Below are positions 33,118-44,383 of a stretch of 64,000 nucleotides of DNA, piece by piece. Every line of letters begins with the position of its first letter. Position 1 is the stretch's first letter. Source of the DNA: Ambrosia x helenae (lineage: Eukaryota > Streptophyta > Magnoliopsida > Asterales > Asteraceae); assembly GCA_030844895.1 (NCBI GenBank), contig CM061233.1:88187563-88251562 (forward strand), read 5' to 3'. Below the pieces are notes generated by a model. It had not been told where the DNA came from and did not search any database. It saw nothing but the letters and a program-made list of their open reading frames with translations. The position numbers and the translations under genes are program-made.

Positions 33118-34873
33118 ATGAAGTTTTTTGTGACAAATCTACCGGTTAATGCAGCGGGAAGGATTTAGCGGAACACACAAGGCATTTGGGGGGGATTTTT
33201 GATCTGTATATTGCGAGGAAGAGGGACAAGTTTGGGAATCGGTTTGGTTTCATCTCCTTGATTGACGTTAAAGATGTTGATGAGATGACAAGACTGTTGT
33301 CTGGGGTAAAGATAGGGGATTATGGAATAAAAGCTAACGTTGCAAGATTTACGTTTGAAGAAGGAGAGATAGGGCCACCCCGGAGGGTTAATAATAAACC
33401 GGTTAATAAACAGACGGAGGAGGAGAGGAAGCCGGTAGGGCAGAAGATGGCGGACAGGTTTTATTCTCAAGGAGGTAGATCGTTTCAGGAGACGTTGACG
33501 GGTTTAAGGAGCATGGAAAAATCTGTCAGGGTGGACGATGGTTTAGAAGTTTACAGAGAATTTTATGGTTTAGCGGTTGTGATGCGAATGATAGATCTAT
33601 CTACTCTAAAGAAGATTAATATTATTTTGAAAGATATCGAAGCAGGAGATTGTAGGGTGCAGTATATCGGAGGTTTATCAGTTTTGGTTACTTTTAGTAA
33701 CAAGGAGCAGGCGTTGCAAGTGGTGGAGGCTGCTAAAGAGGTGGTGGGCTGCTTCTCGTCGGTCAGGTTATGGGAGGGGTAAGCATTGGCGTTTGAGAGA
33801 CTGGCCTGGATAAAGTTGAAAGGTCTACCGTTACAAATGCTTCACAGGTCCGTCATAGATGCTGTGGCGTCAAAGGTGGGAAAGATTATACACAGGCCAC
33901 CTAGATCGGAGATGGATGCGGATCTTTCGTATGAATACATGGGAGTTCTTGTTGGAGAAGGGAAGACGATCACGGATGAAGTCACTGTTTATTGGCGTGG
34001 TCGTAAATTCAAAGTATGGATTGAAGAGGAGTCAGGGGACTTGGTTCCAGAATTCATGGAACCTGATAAAGATGAAGACGTTCATACGGATAAAAATGTT
34101 GATAAGGAGGTTAGCGACGGGGTATCTATGGATGAGGAAGAACAGGATGAGCAAAACATTGAGATCCAGGAAGACGATGGGAATACCGTCGGAGGTTCGT
34201 CTCCGGTGATCATTAATGATACCAAGGTTACTCCAAGATTCTCGGATGCTGGTATGGAAAATAGGAATGTTTCTATTTTGGGTGAGGAATTTAAGGAAGG
34301 CATTGAATGTCAGGATTTTATTTCGGGTGAGAAGTTTAATTTTGATATAAATGAGGAGTCAAAGGTGGAGGATGTATCGGGCCTTATTTTCAATAAAAGA
34401 ATGAAGAAACAAATTTTGGATATGGGCTTGGGCTTGAATAAAGTCCAGTATTCAAGTAGCATAGAAAAAGAAAATATTTCTAAGAAGACTAAAGGGGTGC
34501 TTGATCCATTGGACCTTGATGGGCTGCAGAGCCCAGGTAACAATGTTAGTTATCATGATACTGAAGTTACGATGGGAAGGGGGTATTTGATAAGTCTAGG
34601 ATTCAAGAAGGACTTTGTGGTAATTTGGGAGATGATGTTAAGAAAGACTCGCCTAACTCAGCAGAATCTAATGAGGAGACGCTGAATGAGAAAGATGCAA
34701 GTTATGTTAACGCAGGTTCGAGCCAAGGTAATAGTTCCGTCTACAGAGATGTGGAAAAAGAGGTGGATGAAACTATGAAGATAGGGATCTTACTCGGTGC
34801 ACAGATTCTAAATCAGAGACCTTTGATTCAGAAATCGGTGATAGATGAAGGGGTACAGGTGGGTTTTAAATGA
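33118..34873 (+). pseudogene. LINE B ORF1: RRM plus DUF4283-like protein
   Basis: ATG at 33,118 gives MKFFVTNLP (RNP2); after a one-base shift near 33,152 the RRM continues to RFGFISL (RNP1, about 33,240). The DUF4283-like part is interrupted by TAA at about 33,780, just before ALAFERLAWIKLKGLPLQML. A second shift near 34,640 leads to the final frame, which stops at TGA 34,871-34,873. The acidic tail holds many Asp and Glu residues. Weak homology to LINE A ORF1 continues a few codons before 33,118, so the true start may lie further upstream. Confidence 0.86.
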
Positions 34874-37800
34874 ATCTTCTTTCCATTAATATTAGGGGGT
34901 GAGGGTGATGGGTAAAGCTGATTGGGTGAAAGGGTTGAAAAAGAAACATGATTTGGTTTTCTTAGTATACAGGAATCTCTTGTGGTGGATATGTCACGAC
35001 AAGAGGTTGCTAGATTGTGGGGCGATGGGGGTTTTGAGTTTGATATGGTGGATGCTTCTGGAAGGTCTGGGGGATTAATAAATGTTTGGAGTCCAAAAGT
35101 TTTTAAAAAAATATCGTCAGTAGAGAGTAGGTATTTCCTGCTTACTTTTGGCTTGCTTGTTTTGGATGGGTCGATAATTAATATTGTGAATGTTTATGCT
35201 CCACAACGAGCAGCGGCGAAACGAGCTTTATGGGGGGACTTAATTAGGGTGTTGACGAGATGTAATGGGATGGTTGTGTTGATGGGGATTTTAATGCGGT
35301 TAGATTTCCTGAAGAAAGACGTAACTCGAAGTTTAACCGGGTGATTGCAACAGATTTTAACAATTTTATTGATGATATGGGCCTTGTGGAATATAGTATG
35401 CGTGGTTTTAAATTCACTTTTTTAAGTGGCAAGGGTAAAGATCACAAGATGAGTAAGATTGACAGGGTGCTTGTTTGTAGAGATTTTTTCAATAAATGGC
35501 CTATGGCGTGTCTTAGAGCCTTGAATAGAGAGTACTCGGACCATTGCCCCCTTTTACTCTCGGCGGTAGATGTTAATTTTGGTCCGAAACCGTTCAGATG
35601 GTTTAACTCTTGGCTGAATAGGGAGGATTGTTTTGGTGTGGTTTCTAAGGCGTTGATGGAATTTACGTATGAGGGGAATCCGGATGAGTTTGTTATGGCT
35701 AAATTCCGGTATGTGAAAAAGAGTTTAAAGGCGTGGTGGAAGGAGGTGTTGAAGAGGGAAGGGGAAGAGAAGATAGGCATGCAAGAAGACATGGAAAGAT
35801 TAGAAAAAATCTTAGAAGATAGAGAGTTGGAGGAAGAGGAAGTGTGGGTTTTGGAGGAATGTAGAAACGGCATTGAATTTTTGAATATATGTAATAATAA
35901 AGACTTGAAACAGAAATCTAGGGTGAGATGGGCTATCGATGGAGACGAGAATTCGGTTTTCTTTCATGGTGTTGTCAATGGTAGGAAAGCTTCTAATTCC
36001 ATTCCGGGTATTCAAGTGGAAGGGAAATGGGTGTCGACTCCTAACTTGATGAAAAAAGAAGTTTTCAGGCATTTTCGCACACATTTTTCGGAGACGGTAC
36101 GTAATAGGCCGAAGATGCTTTGTGGGAATTTGAAGAAGATAGATGACGAGTGTGCTATGAGCGTCATCCGGAGGTTTTCTAAAGAAGAAATAAAGGAAGT
36201 GGTTTTTGATTGCGATTCTGACAGAGCCCCAGGCCCGGATGGATTCAACTTCAGGTTTGTGAAACATTTTTGGAATTTATTGGAGGATGACTTTTATAAT
36301 ATGTTTGAATTTTTTTATGAGCATGGAGTTATTAGTAAGGGGTGCAGTTCATCTTTTATTACATTGATTCCCAAGTCCAAGACCCCGGTGGGATTGAAAG
36401 ATTATAGGCCAATTAATTTGATTGGGATTATAAGTAAGGTTATTTCAAAAGTTTTAGCAGACAGGTTAAAGGGTGCTTTGGAGTCGATTATTTCAGGGAC
36501 TCAATCGGCTTTCCTTAAAGGGAGATTTATTTTGGACGGCCCGCTTATGATCAATGAGGCTATTAGTTGGATTAAGAAGACGGGTAAGAAGGCTTTTCTG
36601 TTGAAGTTGGATTTTGAAAAAGCGTTTGATAATGTTAATTGGGGGTTCTTACTGTCTACACTTGGTAATATGGGCTTCCCGGATAGATGGTGTAAGTGGG
36701 TCAAAGGGATTCTTGAGTCGGCGCGTTCAGCTGTCTTGGTGAACGGGTTTCCTACCTTTGAATTCCAATGTTTTAAAGGGGTCAGACAGGGGGATCCGCT
36801 CTCTCCTTTCCTTTTCTTGGTGGTTATGGAGGTTCTACATTGTATGCTAGAAAAAGCGGTAGATTTGGGTGTTGTCAAGGGTATTTATTTTGGGGGTGAA
36901 ACGAAGGTTTTATCACATTTGTTTTATGCTGATGACGCATTGATTATTGGAGAATGGTCAGAAGATAATATAAAGAATGTTGCTAGAATCCTTCGGGTGT
37001 TTCATGTTTGTTCGGGCCTTCGTATTAATGTACAAAAATCTTACATTTTGGTGTGGGAGTGGAGGATGATGAAGTGGTTTCCTTGACTAATATAATTGGG
37101 TGTAGGGTGGGGGAAATGCCTTTTGATTATTTGGGAATTCGGGTTGGGGCTAATATGAGTAGAGCTATTCACTGGTCTTCGGTTATAGAGACTTTGAAAG
37201 GAAGGCTTAGTTCTTGGAAATCGAAGACGTTGTCCTTGGGTGGTAGAGTGGTATTAATTTAATCCGTCTTATCCAACTTACCCATTTATTATTTATCATT
37301 GTATAAAGCGCCAAAGATGGTGATAGATGAGATGGAAAAGATCATGCGCAAGTTTCTTTGGTCGGGTACGGAGGATGTGAATAAGATACATTGGGTCTCT
37401 TGGGAGGTGGTAACCTCTCCTAAGAAATTTGGGGGTTTGGGTGTGGCGAGAGTGGAGATGGTGAACTTGGCTCTCCTAGCTAAGTGGGCTTGGAGATTTA
37501 ATACGGAGAAAGATTCGCTTTGGAGAACGAGTATAGAAGCTTTACATGGTGGTAGAGGTTTGTGGCATACTCTCCCGCTTAGGAAGTCGCTATCCGGATG
37601 CTGGAAAACAATAGTTAATCGGCTGGAAGGAATTCGAATGCAGAACACGGTTTTTTTTTCCAGTTGATAAGGGGAGTGGTGGGAAATGGTAAAGGGATTC
37701 GCTTTTGGTATGATTATTGGTTGGGGGATACGGCTCTTAAAAATCGATGGCCTTGTTTATATAAGTTGGAGAAACATAAAGGATGTGTTGCTCAAGATAG

Positions 37801-38533
37801 AATTAGAAAGGAAGGGACAACAATTATGTTTATTGGTGAGTGGAAAAGATATCCTAGAAGTGTGGAAGAGCTTTCTGAAGTTCAAGATTTAAATAGGATG
37901 ATTGGTTTGGTAACGCTCAGTGATGATAAAGACAAATGGATATGGAATCAGGACCTAAAAGGACCCTTCTCTGTAGCCGATTGCAAACATATAATAAGTG
38001 ATTTTGGTGGGCAGCCGCAACCTAATGGTTTTATCTGGGAACGCTGGGTACCGTTAAAGGTTAGTTTATTTTCGTGGAGGGCTGCTCAAAATAGAATTCC
38101 GACGCGGGTGGCTCTTTCGAGAAGACAGGTAAACATGCCAACAACTATATGTCCGATGTGCAACTTTAGCGAAGAAGATACAAAACACTTGATGGTAGGT
38201 TGTGGTTTCTCATATGGGGTTTGGAGCGTCATTTGTAATTGGTGTAGATTGGACCCGTTTTTTGCATATGATTTTGATGACTTGTTGAAGCTCTATTATA
38301 ATGTACATGCCGGGAAATGGAGAAAGAAGATTGTTAGAGGTATTGTGATGGTTACGGCTTGGATTATTTGGAATTCAAGAAATTTGAAGATTTTTGAAGG
38401 CAAAGATAGAAGGATTTTGGATGTCATCACAGAAATAAAGTCCAAATCGTATTTTTTGTTGAAGTATAGATCGAAATGTAAAGATATAAGTTGGAAAGAG
38501 TGGTCAAAATATCCTTTGTATTTGTTTGATTGA
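34870..38533 (+). pseudogene. LINE B ORF2: endonuclease and reverse transcriptase
   Basis: Starts at ATG 34,870, overlapping the ORF1 stop as ATGA. Frame breaks lie near 34,900 and 35,290 in the endonuclease, which still shows GLINVWSPK, INIVNVYAPQR and, at about 35,540, SDHCPLLL. RT (35,341-37,086) has RAPGPDGFNFRFVKHFW, FDNVNWGFLLSTLG, GVRQGDPLSPFLFL and HLFYADDALIIG at about 36,916-36,951. A shift near 37,055 and a TAA at 37,260 precede the C-terminal part, with CPMCNFSEEDTKHLMVGC (about 38,150) ending at 38,531-38,533. It would nick DNA and reverse-transcribe LINE RNA if the frame were whole. Confidence 0.92.
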
Positions 38534-38596
38534 TGTGGCGGTAATCGGTTTGAGTACTTGCCGTTTTTTAATGAAAGTTAATGTTCAAAAAAAAAA

Positions 38597-39294
38597 GCCA
38601 ACATTAAACACTACCAATTTATGTGAGAATAACAAACCTACATAAAATAGATTAGTGAAAGGAAAATGTATAAAAGATTTTATTGGTCGAGGATTATTGC
38701 AAAATTCTCTTCTTTACCGACCAGAACTAAAAACTTTCTTAAATTCTATAAAAAATAATAACGAATTATCGTGATACATGGGTGAAAGGGGTCAATGGAC
38801 ACTAGCGACTCCCATTCATCCGCCCATGAATTTTGTCAACAAACTCTAATAATTGTATATAACATACTTTATAGGCATTCAAAGATAAAACTACCAAATG
38901 GCCTTTGTCCAAATAGTATTCATATGTGTAAAATAGGTGATAAAGATGAAAATTACTTTTAATAGTATTACACTACAAAAGAGGAAACCAAATTAAATGT
39001 GGAATATGTTATAAAATGTTTGATTAAAAGAAGAAAAACCAAACCGTCCTAATTTAAATAGTGAAGGGTAGTCTCACGTGACCCGAATCCGACGAGTTAG
39101 TTTCACGGGTAGCGGATATTCGGGTCAAAAACAAACTTATGGGGCAAGCAAAATCCATGTTTCGAGAGTTCATTTAAGGCCCCCAATCAGCGGAGACACA
39201 TGCGCCCTCACATGGCCACTCACCGCTCATCATGGATGATAACATTTCTTAAAATATATATTTTTTATTTATTTTATTATCTACCTTTAATAAA
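38597..39294. other. Intergenic stretch, nothing recognised
   Basis: AT-rich, no plausible frame over 60 codons. A slightly GC-richer part (39,060-39,240) has no recognisable content. Confidence 0.5.
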
Positions 39295-39615
39295 TAAGGG
39301 GCTGTTTGGTTGATTAAGTGTTGAACCATTAAGAGCTTTGAATGGTTAAAAAGTCTGAATGGTTAAGTGCTGAATCATTAAGTTGGACCTCTTAATGGTT
39401 AATTTTCTTGTCCCACATTGGTATGAGAGTTTCATTAAGGTTCAGCCTAGTTTAGTGCTTAATGATTCAATGCTTAATGGTTCAACAACATCGCAAGTCT
39501 TAATGATTCAGTCTTAACCATTCCATTCAGAGGCTGAAACAAACGCGCTGAATGCTGAATCATTCAGCACTGAATGGTTAAGAGCCTCATTAAGAGGCTA
39601 CCAAACAGCCCCTAA
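39295..39615. mobile_element. Tourist-like MITE
   Basis: The element 39,298-39,612 (315 bp) begins GGGGCTGTTTGGT and ends (A)CCAAACAGCCCC, with TAA on both sides (39,295-39,297 and 39,613-39,615). These termini and the 3-bp TSD fit PIF/Harbinger-derived Tourist MITEs. The interior repeats AATGGTTAAG and CATTAAG many times and has no coding frame. Confidence 0.9.
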
Positions 39616-39945
39616 ATGAGTGAGACTAATGTAAAAATGAGGTTAGCGTAAAAAGTGTAAAAAGAGTTATTAGCCATAGATTAAACTACATAATTAAGGG
39701 CACAATGGTAAAAATCAATGCAATTAAAGTTGTCAAAAAACATGGATAAGGGCATATTAGTAATTGGACGAAAAATACAAAAAACGGGTAAATTACAAAT
39801 CTCATTCAATCGACCCTGCAGTTTCTAATTTAACTAAACAAATCATTGGAAACCGTCATCTCTCTACAACATAAACTTAAGATTAGGGTTTTATACGATT
39901 ATTGTTGAGAACCAAAAAAAAAAAAACAGAGCACGTGACATTATA
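39616..39945 (+). promoter_or_regulatory. Upstream region of the Ulp1-like gene
   Basis: About 330 bases between the MITE and the first ATG. No certain TATA box. An A run at 39,914-39,926 lies just before the start. I looked for a terminal inverted repeat shared with the far end of the gene (near 56,300-56,900) and saw none. Confidence 0.3.
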
Positions 39946-40346
39946 ATGCCATCGAAGAAAAAATCAGGTAAGTTGATAACTAAATTTACAAGTTACTGCG
40001 TGAAATTACTATTTGCGTTTTACAATAACAGTTTAAAGTACGAGATGCTACTTTACACAGTATATATAGAAACCTATATTGTAATTTGTAAGTAAGTTAA
40101 AACGCAAATGATGTTCATATGTGATTTTTTGAACATATAAAACTTGCGTTTTGTATGAAGTAACTTGCGTTTGTTTGTGCTTACATGGATAACATGTGTG
40201 ATTAAAATGAACTTGAATGTCTAGTAATATTAAAAGTTGTTTTTGAATTATGTATAACTTGTGTTTAATATTTTTATGTTAAACACTAGATGTTGCGAAG
40301 TATGTTATTATTCTGTTTGTACAAGTTGATGAATTTGAGCAACCTA

Positions 40347-40607
40347 TAAGGTAGCGTTAGTTTTACGGGATTGGAATGGAATTAGGAAGGAATTGGAATG
40401 TGTATTCGACTTTTATGTTGTTCGTTACAACAAAATAAGAAATTGTGATTTAACAACAACCTATGGAAGGGAATCCACGTTTCAATTCCATCGAGACTTC
40501 GTTCTATTTTATGAAATGAACACGTCAAAATTCCAAAATAAACTATGGTTCTCGCGCGAATTCCAATTCCAATTCCTTTGTAATCCATGAAAACAAATGC
40601 TACCTAA
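40347..40607. mobile_element. Small MITE, PIF/Harbinger-like, in the Ulp1-like gene intron
   Basis: The element 40,350-40,604 (255 bp) starts GGTAGCGTTAGTTTTACGGG and ends with the imperfect inverted copy ...AACAAATGCTACC; TAA lies on both sides (40,347-40,349, 40,605-40,607). The ends also contain repeated GGAATTGGAAT. It has no coding capacity. Confidence 0.8.
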
Positions 40608-41470
40608 GTACATTAATAAAAAAAAACAAGTTAAGAGGAAAAGGAAAAAAGTTGTTAAAACATCATCATCTGATGATGTTGTGGAAATAAGGAACAAGCA
40701 GAAGAAACAACACAAACAAAAGTATGTGGTTATTGATTCATCTATTGCTTCGCAAAAGAAAAAGGGGGGAAAAGTAAAAAAACGCAAAAAAAAGGAAAAA
40801 GCTTTCAAAAAAGAATAAGAGTAACAAATTTGTTGAGTACATGCACCCAAGGATAAGCATGAGATGCTTGCCTGCGGATTTTGTGGCAACAATTAAGATA
40901 TTTTCGGATGAATAGAAGGAAGACATTAAAAGAGTGGAGTTTGAATCAGTTTTAACTATTGAGTATGATTCAACTGCAACAGATTTGGGATACTGGTTGC
41001 TCATGTACCTTGATGATGAAACAGGGCAGCTAAATGTGGGGGATTATGAATTTAACATAACAGATGCAACAGTGCATGAGTTGTTCGGTATCCCAATGGG
41101 TAAAATATCAGTAACAGAGAAGAATAGGCCTAGGAAAGGCTCTGCTAAAACATTTGATGAATTCAAGAATCAATTGCCATCAAGCAAAGTAACTTTTATG
41201 AACGTCCTAAATATGATAAAAGGCAATCAAAACGATGTCCGCTTGTTTAAACTAATTTTTTTGGTGCTCTGAAACACAGTTTTTGGTGAAATTACAAAGT
41301 CAACTACCATAAACCAAAGATTTTTAGAAGGGATTGAGGATGAGGATGAGGATGAGGATGAAATTGCGAATATGAATTGGTGCGCATACATGGTTGAATG
41401 TTGAAAGAGGACCAAATCTGCATGGAGTGGGTATAAGGAGATGTATAATGGTCTTGTAGCTTTGCTAACA

Positions 41471-41549
41471 GTAAGTAAATTTGAAAAACCATCTAACTTA
41501 TAAATTAAAAACATTCTAATGCAAATTAATGTTATGTTACATGTCACAG
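41471..41549 (+). other. Intron of the Ulp1-like gene
   Basis: 79 bases, GTAAGT donor and CACAG acceptor, in phase on both sides (ACA to ATT). It is the clearest intron in the 5' part and shows that this was a spliced gene and not a processed copy. Confidence 0.7.
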
Positions 41550-42090
41550 ATTCTGTACACACATGAATTCCACAAACACCAAAATTTAGAGACTGCATTA
41601 AGAAGACCAGCCATCAGTTACATAACATCTTTCGTAGTGGCTGAAATGGAAGAATATGTACACAACAATGGTCCTTTTACATGTAATGATAATTGTAACA
41701 TCGCAAAATTTTCCCCCAAATTTTTATACATAAAACCCTCATTTTATACATCTGTATCCTTAATTTTATTCAAATATGCCTAACACACAACTTATATATA
41801 TATATATATAAATGTATATATAATAATAATAATAATAATAAAAATAATAATAATAATATTTCATATTTTATTTAATGGTAAAAAAAATATATATATATAA
41901 TTATGTATTATTTAGACACACTTACTTGAGCCCAACCAAACCTAACCATAAACCAAACCAAAACCAACACCCTACCCCCTTTGAGCCATTTCAGATGGCC
42001 CAAGAAGAACACCCAGCCCAAACCTTTCCAATATATATACCCGGCCCATCTCCTCTCTATATAAAAAAAAAAAAAAACATTGTCTGGACC

Positions 42091-42154
42091 GGGAATCGAA
42101 CCCGCGTCCAGACCGGCCCAACCCTTAACACCATCAACACAAACCACTGGTCCA
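42091..42154 (-). repeat. tRNA-like A/B box pair, possible SINE remnant
   Basis: On the minus strand, TGGACCAGTGG (42,154-42,144) resembles an A box and GGTTCGATTCC (42,101-42,091) matches the B box consensus. It lacks a cloverleaf, so it is not a tRNA gene. It lies inside the solo LTR. Confidence 0.4.
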
Positions 42155-42759
42155 TGAGACCCTTTGTGATAGAATCCAGAAGCACTAACTATTTAACACA
42201 ATTTAGATTCTTGTCTGCTTGTTCTGTTTCGCTACACAGACCCAAGAACACCTTGGTTGACTTTTGATTAACCAATTATGGAAAAGAATCAATGATTCAA
42301 TTACATTGAACAATCAACGCGATAATCTCGGCCCAATCCAACTCATAATTACGCGCAGTCAACAAATTTATCATAAATTTTAGCACATTAATCGTGTTAT
42401 ATAAACTTCCTAAAACCCGAATTGAAATCGAATACATATGCTCTTATAACGCAATTATGCTTACACATAACCCCACCTTCAATTTCTGTTAAAGATCATC
42501 CTTTCAAGCTTTTTGTTTCGCGTTTGACTTTTGGGTTGACCGTTCTAAAATCACGAAATCGTTTCTGTAAGTTTTCTTTTTTTGATGGGTTTTGATCTTC
42601 GGCTACCTACAAACAATAGCCCCATCATATCAGGGGCTATTGATTATGAAATCAGATTATTGTTAAACTAGGGTTCATAGGATTAGGATTTGGGGATAAA
42701 CTACCGCAGACTTTATGTATTTATTTAAAACAAACACAAGACAAACACAACCACTGATC

Positions 42760-42814
42760 TAGATCAAGTGGTTGTGTCTGTCCGTTTGAAACCGGGGCAC
42801 GCAAGTTCGATTCC
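42760..42814 (+). repeat. tRNA-like A/B box pair, possible SINE remnant
   Basis: TAGATCAAGTGG (42,760-42,771) and GTTCGATTCC (42,805-42,814), followed by a T run at about 42,832. The arrangement resembles an internal pol III promoter with terminator, in the opposite direction to the pair at 42,091-42,154. Confidence 0.4.
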
Positions 42815-43135
42815 CAGCTTCAACAAAAACATTTTTTTTCACCTTCTAAGCTTTATATTTCACTTATACTTTTAAAATTCGTTTTAAAATACTAAAACTA
42901 CTTTATAAATTCTACAAAAATTATTTTATGTTATTCTAGTAGAAAAGTTTAACATACAATTTTTAGTTTTCCAAAAATTATTTATTTAATATATATAATA
43001 AATAATTCAGGTTTATTCTATTTTAATTATAAAATTCTATAAAAATATCAAAACGATTATATAAATTCCCAAAAAAATTATTCTGAGTTTATAAAACATT
43101 AATCATTTCTAAAATGATTTTTATTCCTGAAAAAT

Positions 43136-44367
43136 TGATCGCGTGTCGAAGTGCTAATCAAAAAATATTTTAAAAACTACTCCTTAGCTACAACTGACTG
43201 CAGTATAGGAAGTAGGGTTGTCGAACCACGAGGAGTATGTGGTTAGTGTTAATAGCAATTTTTAACTATAATAATAGAAAAAAAACTAATAAAATTATGA
43301 AGATTAAATTAAAGTGCTGCTTTGCTTGCAAGAAAGGATTGATTAAAGTTTGATTAAAAACAATAATATAAAGAAAAACGGTCACTCCGGGTTTCTGATT
43401 CGGTAATTATCAACTGAATTATGTTAATACCCTACTTAGGAAATCACATAGACATGACTTTGTTTAAGTTGTTCAACCCAATTCAGCTATCATAACATTA
43501 ATTGCAAAGTTAAATTAATCCTAGTGCAAGAAAACCAAGATACGATAACATAATGCAATAATACTAATCAACCAAACTGTCTAGATCAGTCAAACATACA
43601 ATTAGACGCAAAGACCGTTAAGGTGTTCACAAAATCTAATCCAAATAATAAGTATCAAACATAAAAACAATTGATAAAATACCAAATCTTTCACCCGGAG
43701 AAACCGCAAGATGATTAGCCTTGCATCTTCATGATTTTCGCTTCAAGAATTGTTCTTAATCGTACAAGCATTAACCGGGATGAATGGATCTCTTCAAAAT
43801 ACTCAAAACCCTCCTTTGAAGCTCTAAAAATCGTTCCTCTTGTTGCCTCCACGAATTAGGGTTTGTATTGTGTGTTCTCCCTTTGAAAAATGCCAAAAAT
43901 CTAATAAAAACTCAAAATTTTCGTCAGACAAGTCCCCCACGCCCCCTGGGGAGATCCCCCAGGGTGCTCGGCGCGCGTTTTTCAGCATATGGGCTTCATC
44001 TTTGGGCTTGGCCTATTTCTTTCACTTGGGCTTCATTTTCCTTAGTCCATTCAACTTAATTCCTCAACTAATAATTGTTCTTGGCCCAATTCTTCATAGC
44101 TCTTCAAAATAAACTTCTTTTATCTTCAACGCTCGAGCCCGGATGTTCGGTTTCTGATATTATTTCTTCAAGTCACGTCCTTTTTCGCCGAACATCTAAA
44201 ATCAATAAAAATTACATAAATAATAACTAAAAATACTAAAAATATATACAACCTATAAAATTACCAAATACTCAAAACCATGCTATAAACTCCCTAAAAT
44301 ACTAAATAAATGACTCGAAAAACTATTAAAATGCTAAGGAAAAATGCATGTGTTTTACAACACATCA
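43136..44367 (-). repeat. LTR, left copy of the tandem element (3' LTR)
   Basis: 1232 bp. Flanked on the left by the TSD AAAAT and on the right by the reversed polypurine tract (44,368-44,383, AACTCCCCACACTTAC). Confidence 0.93.
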
Positions 44368-44383
44368 AACTCCCCACACTTAC

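Larger units (their letters stand above)
33106..38596 (+). mobile_element. LINE B, near full-length non-LTR retrotransposon, plus strand
   Basis: Same layout as LINE A but in the opposite direction: ORF1 (RRM, DUF4283-like), ORF2 (endonuclease, RT, zf-RVT) and a ten-base A tail at 38,587-38,596. The YADD active site is intact. There are at least five frame breaks or stops, so it is not active, but it is less eroded than LINE A. No convincing TSD was found; homology begins just before 33,118. Confidence 0.93.
39946..41693 (+). pseudogene. Ulp1-like gene, 5' part with DUF1985-like domain
   Basis: After the tiny first exon (39,946-39,967), an intron containing a second MITE leads to a Lys-rich stretch (QVKRKRKKVVKTSSSDDVVE, about 40,619). 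A frameshift near 40,815 gives FVEYMHPRISMRCLPADF, then TAG at about 40,914, then YWLLMYLDDETGQLNVGDYE. This segment resembles the DUF1985 domain found N-terminal to Ulp1 domains in plant transposon proteins. A clean intron at 41,471-41,549 (GTAAGT...CACAG) joins LLT to ILYTHEFHKHQN in phase. The exon is cut at codon AAT 41,691-41,693 by the solo LTR. Confidence 0.78.

Noticed and set aside
42091..42154. tRNA gene on the minus strand
   Set aside because: A and B boxes are present, but the bases between and around them do not fold into a cloverleaf; the same applies to 42,760-42,814 and 58,271-58,324.
43840..44112. 90-residue frame repeated at 47,906 and 51,969
   Set aside because: It lies in the LTRs, so it repeats because the LTR does; the residues show no domain and the element reads on the other strand.
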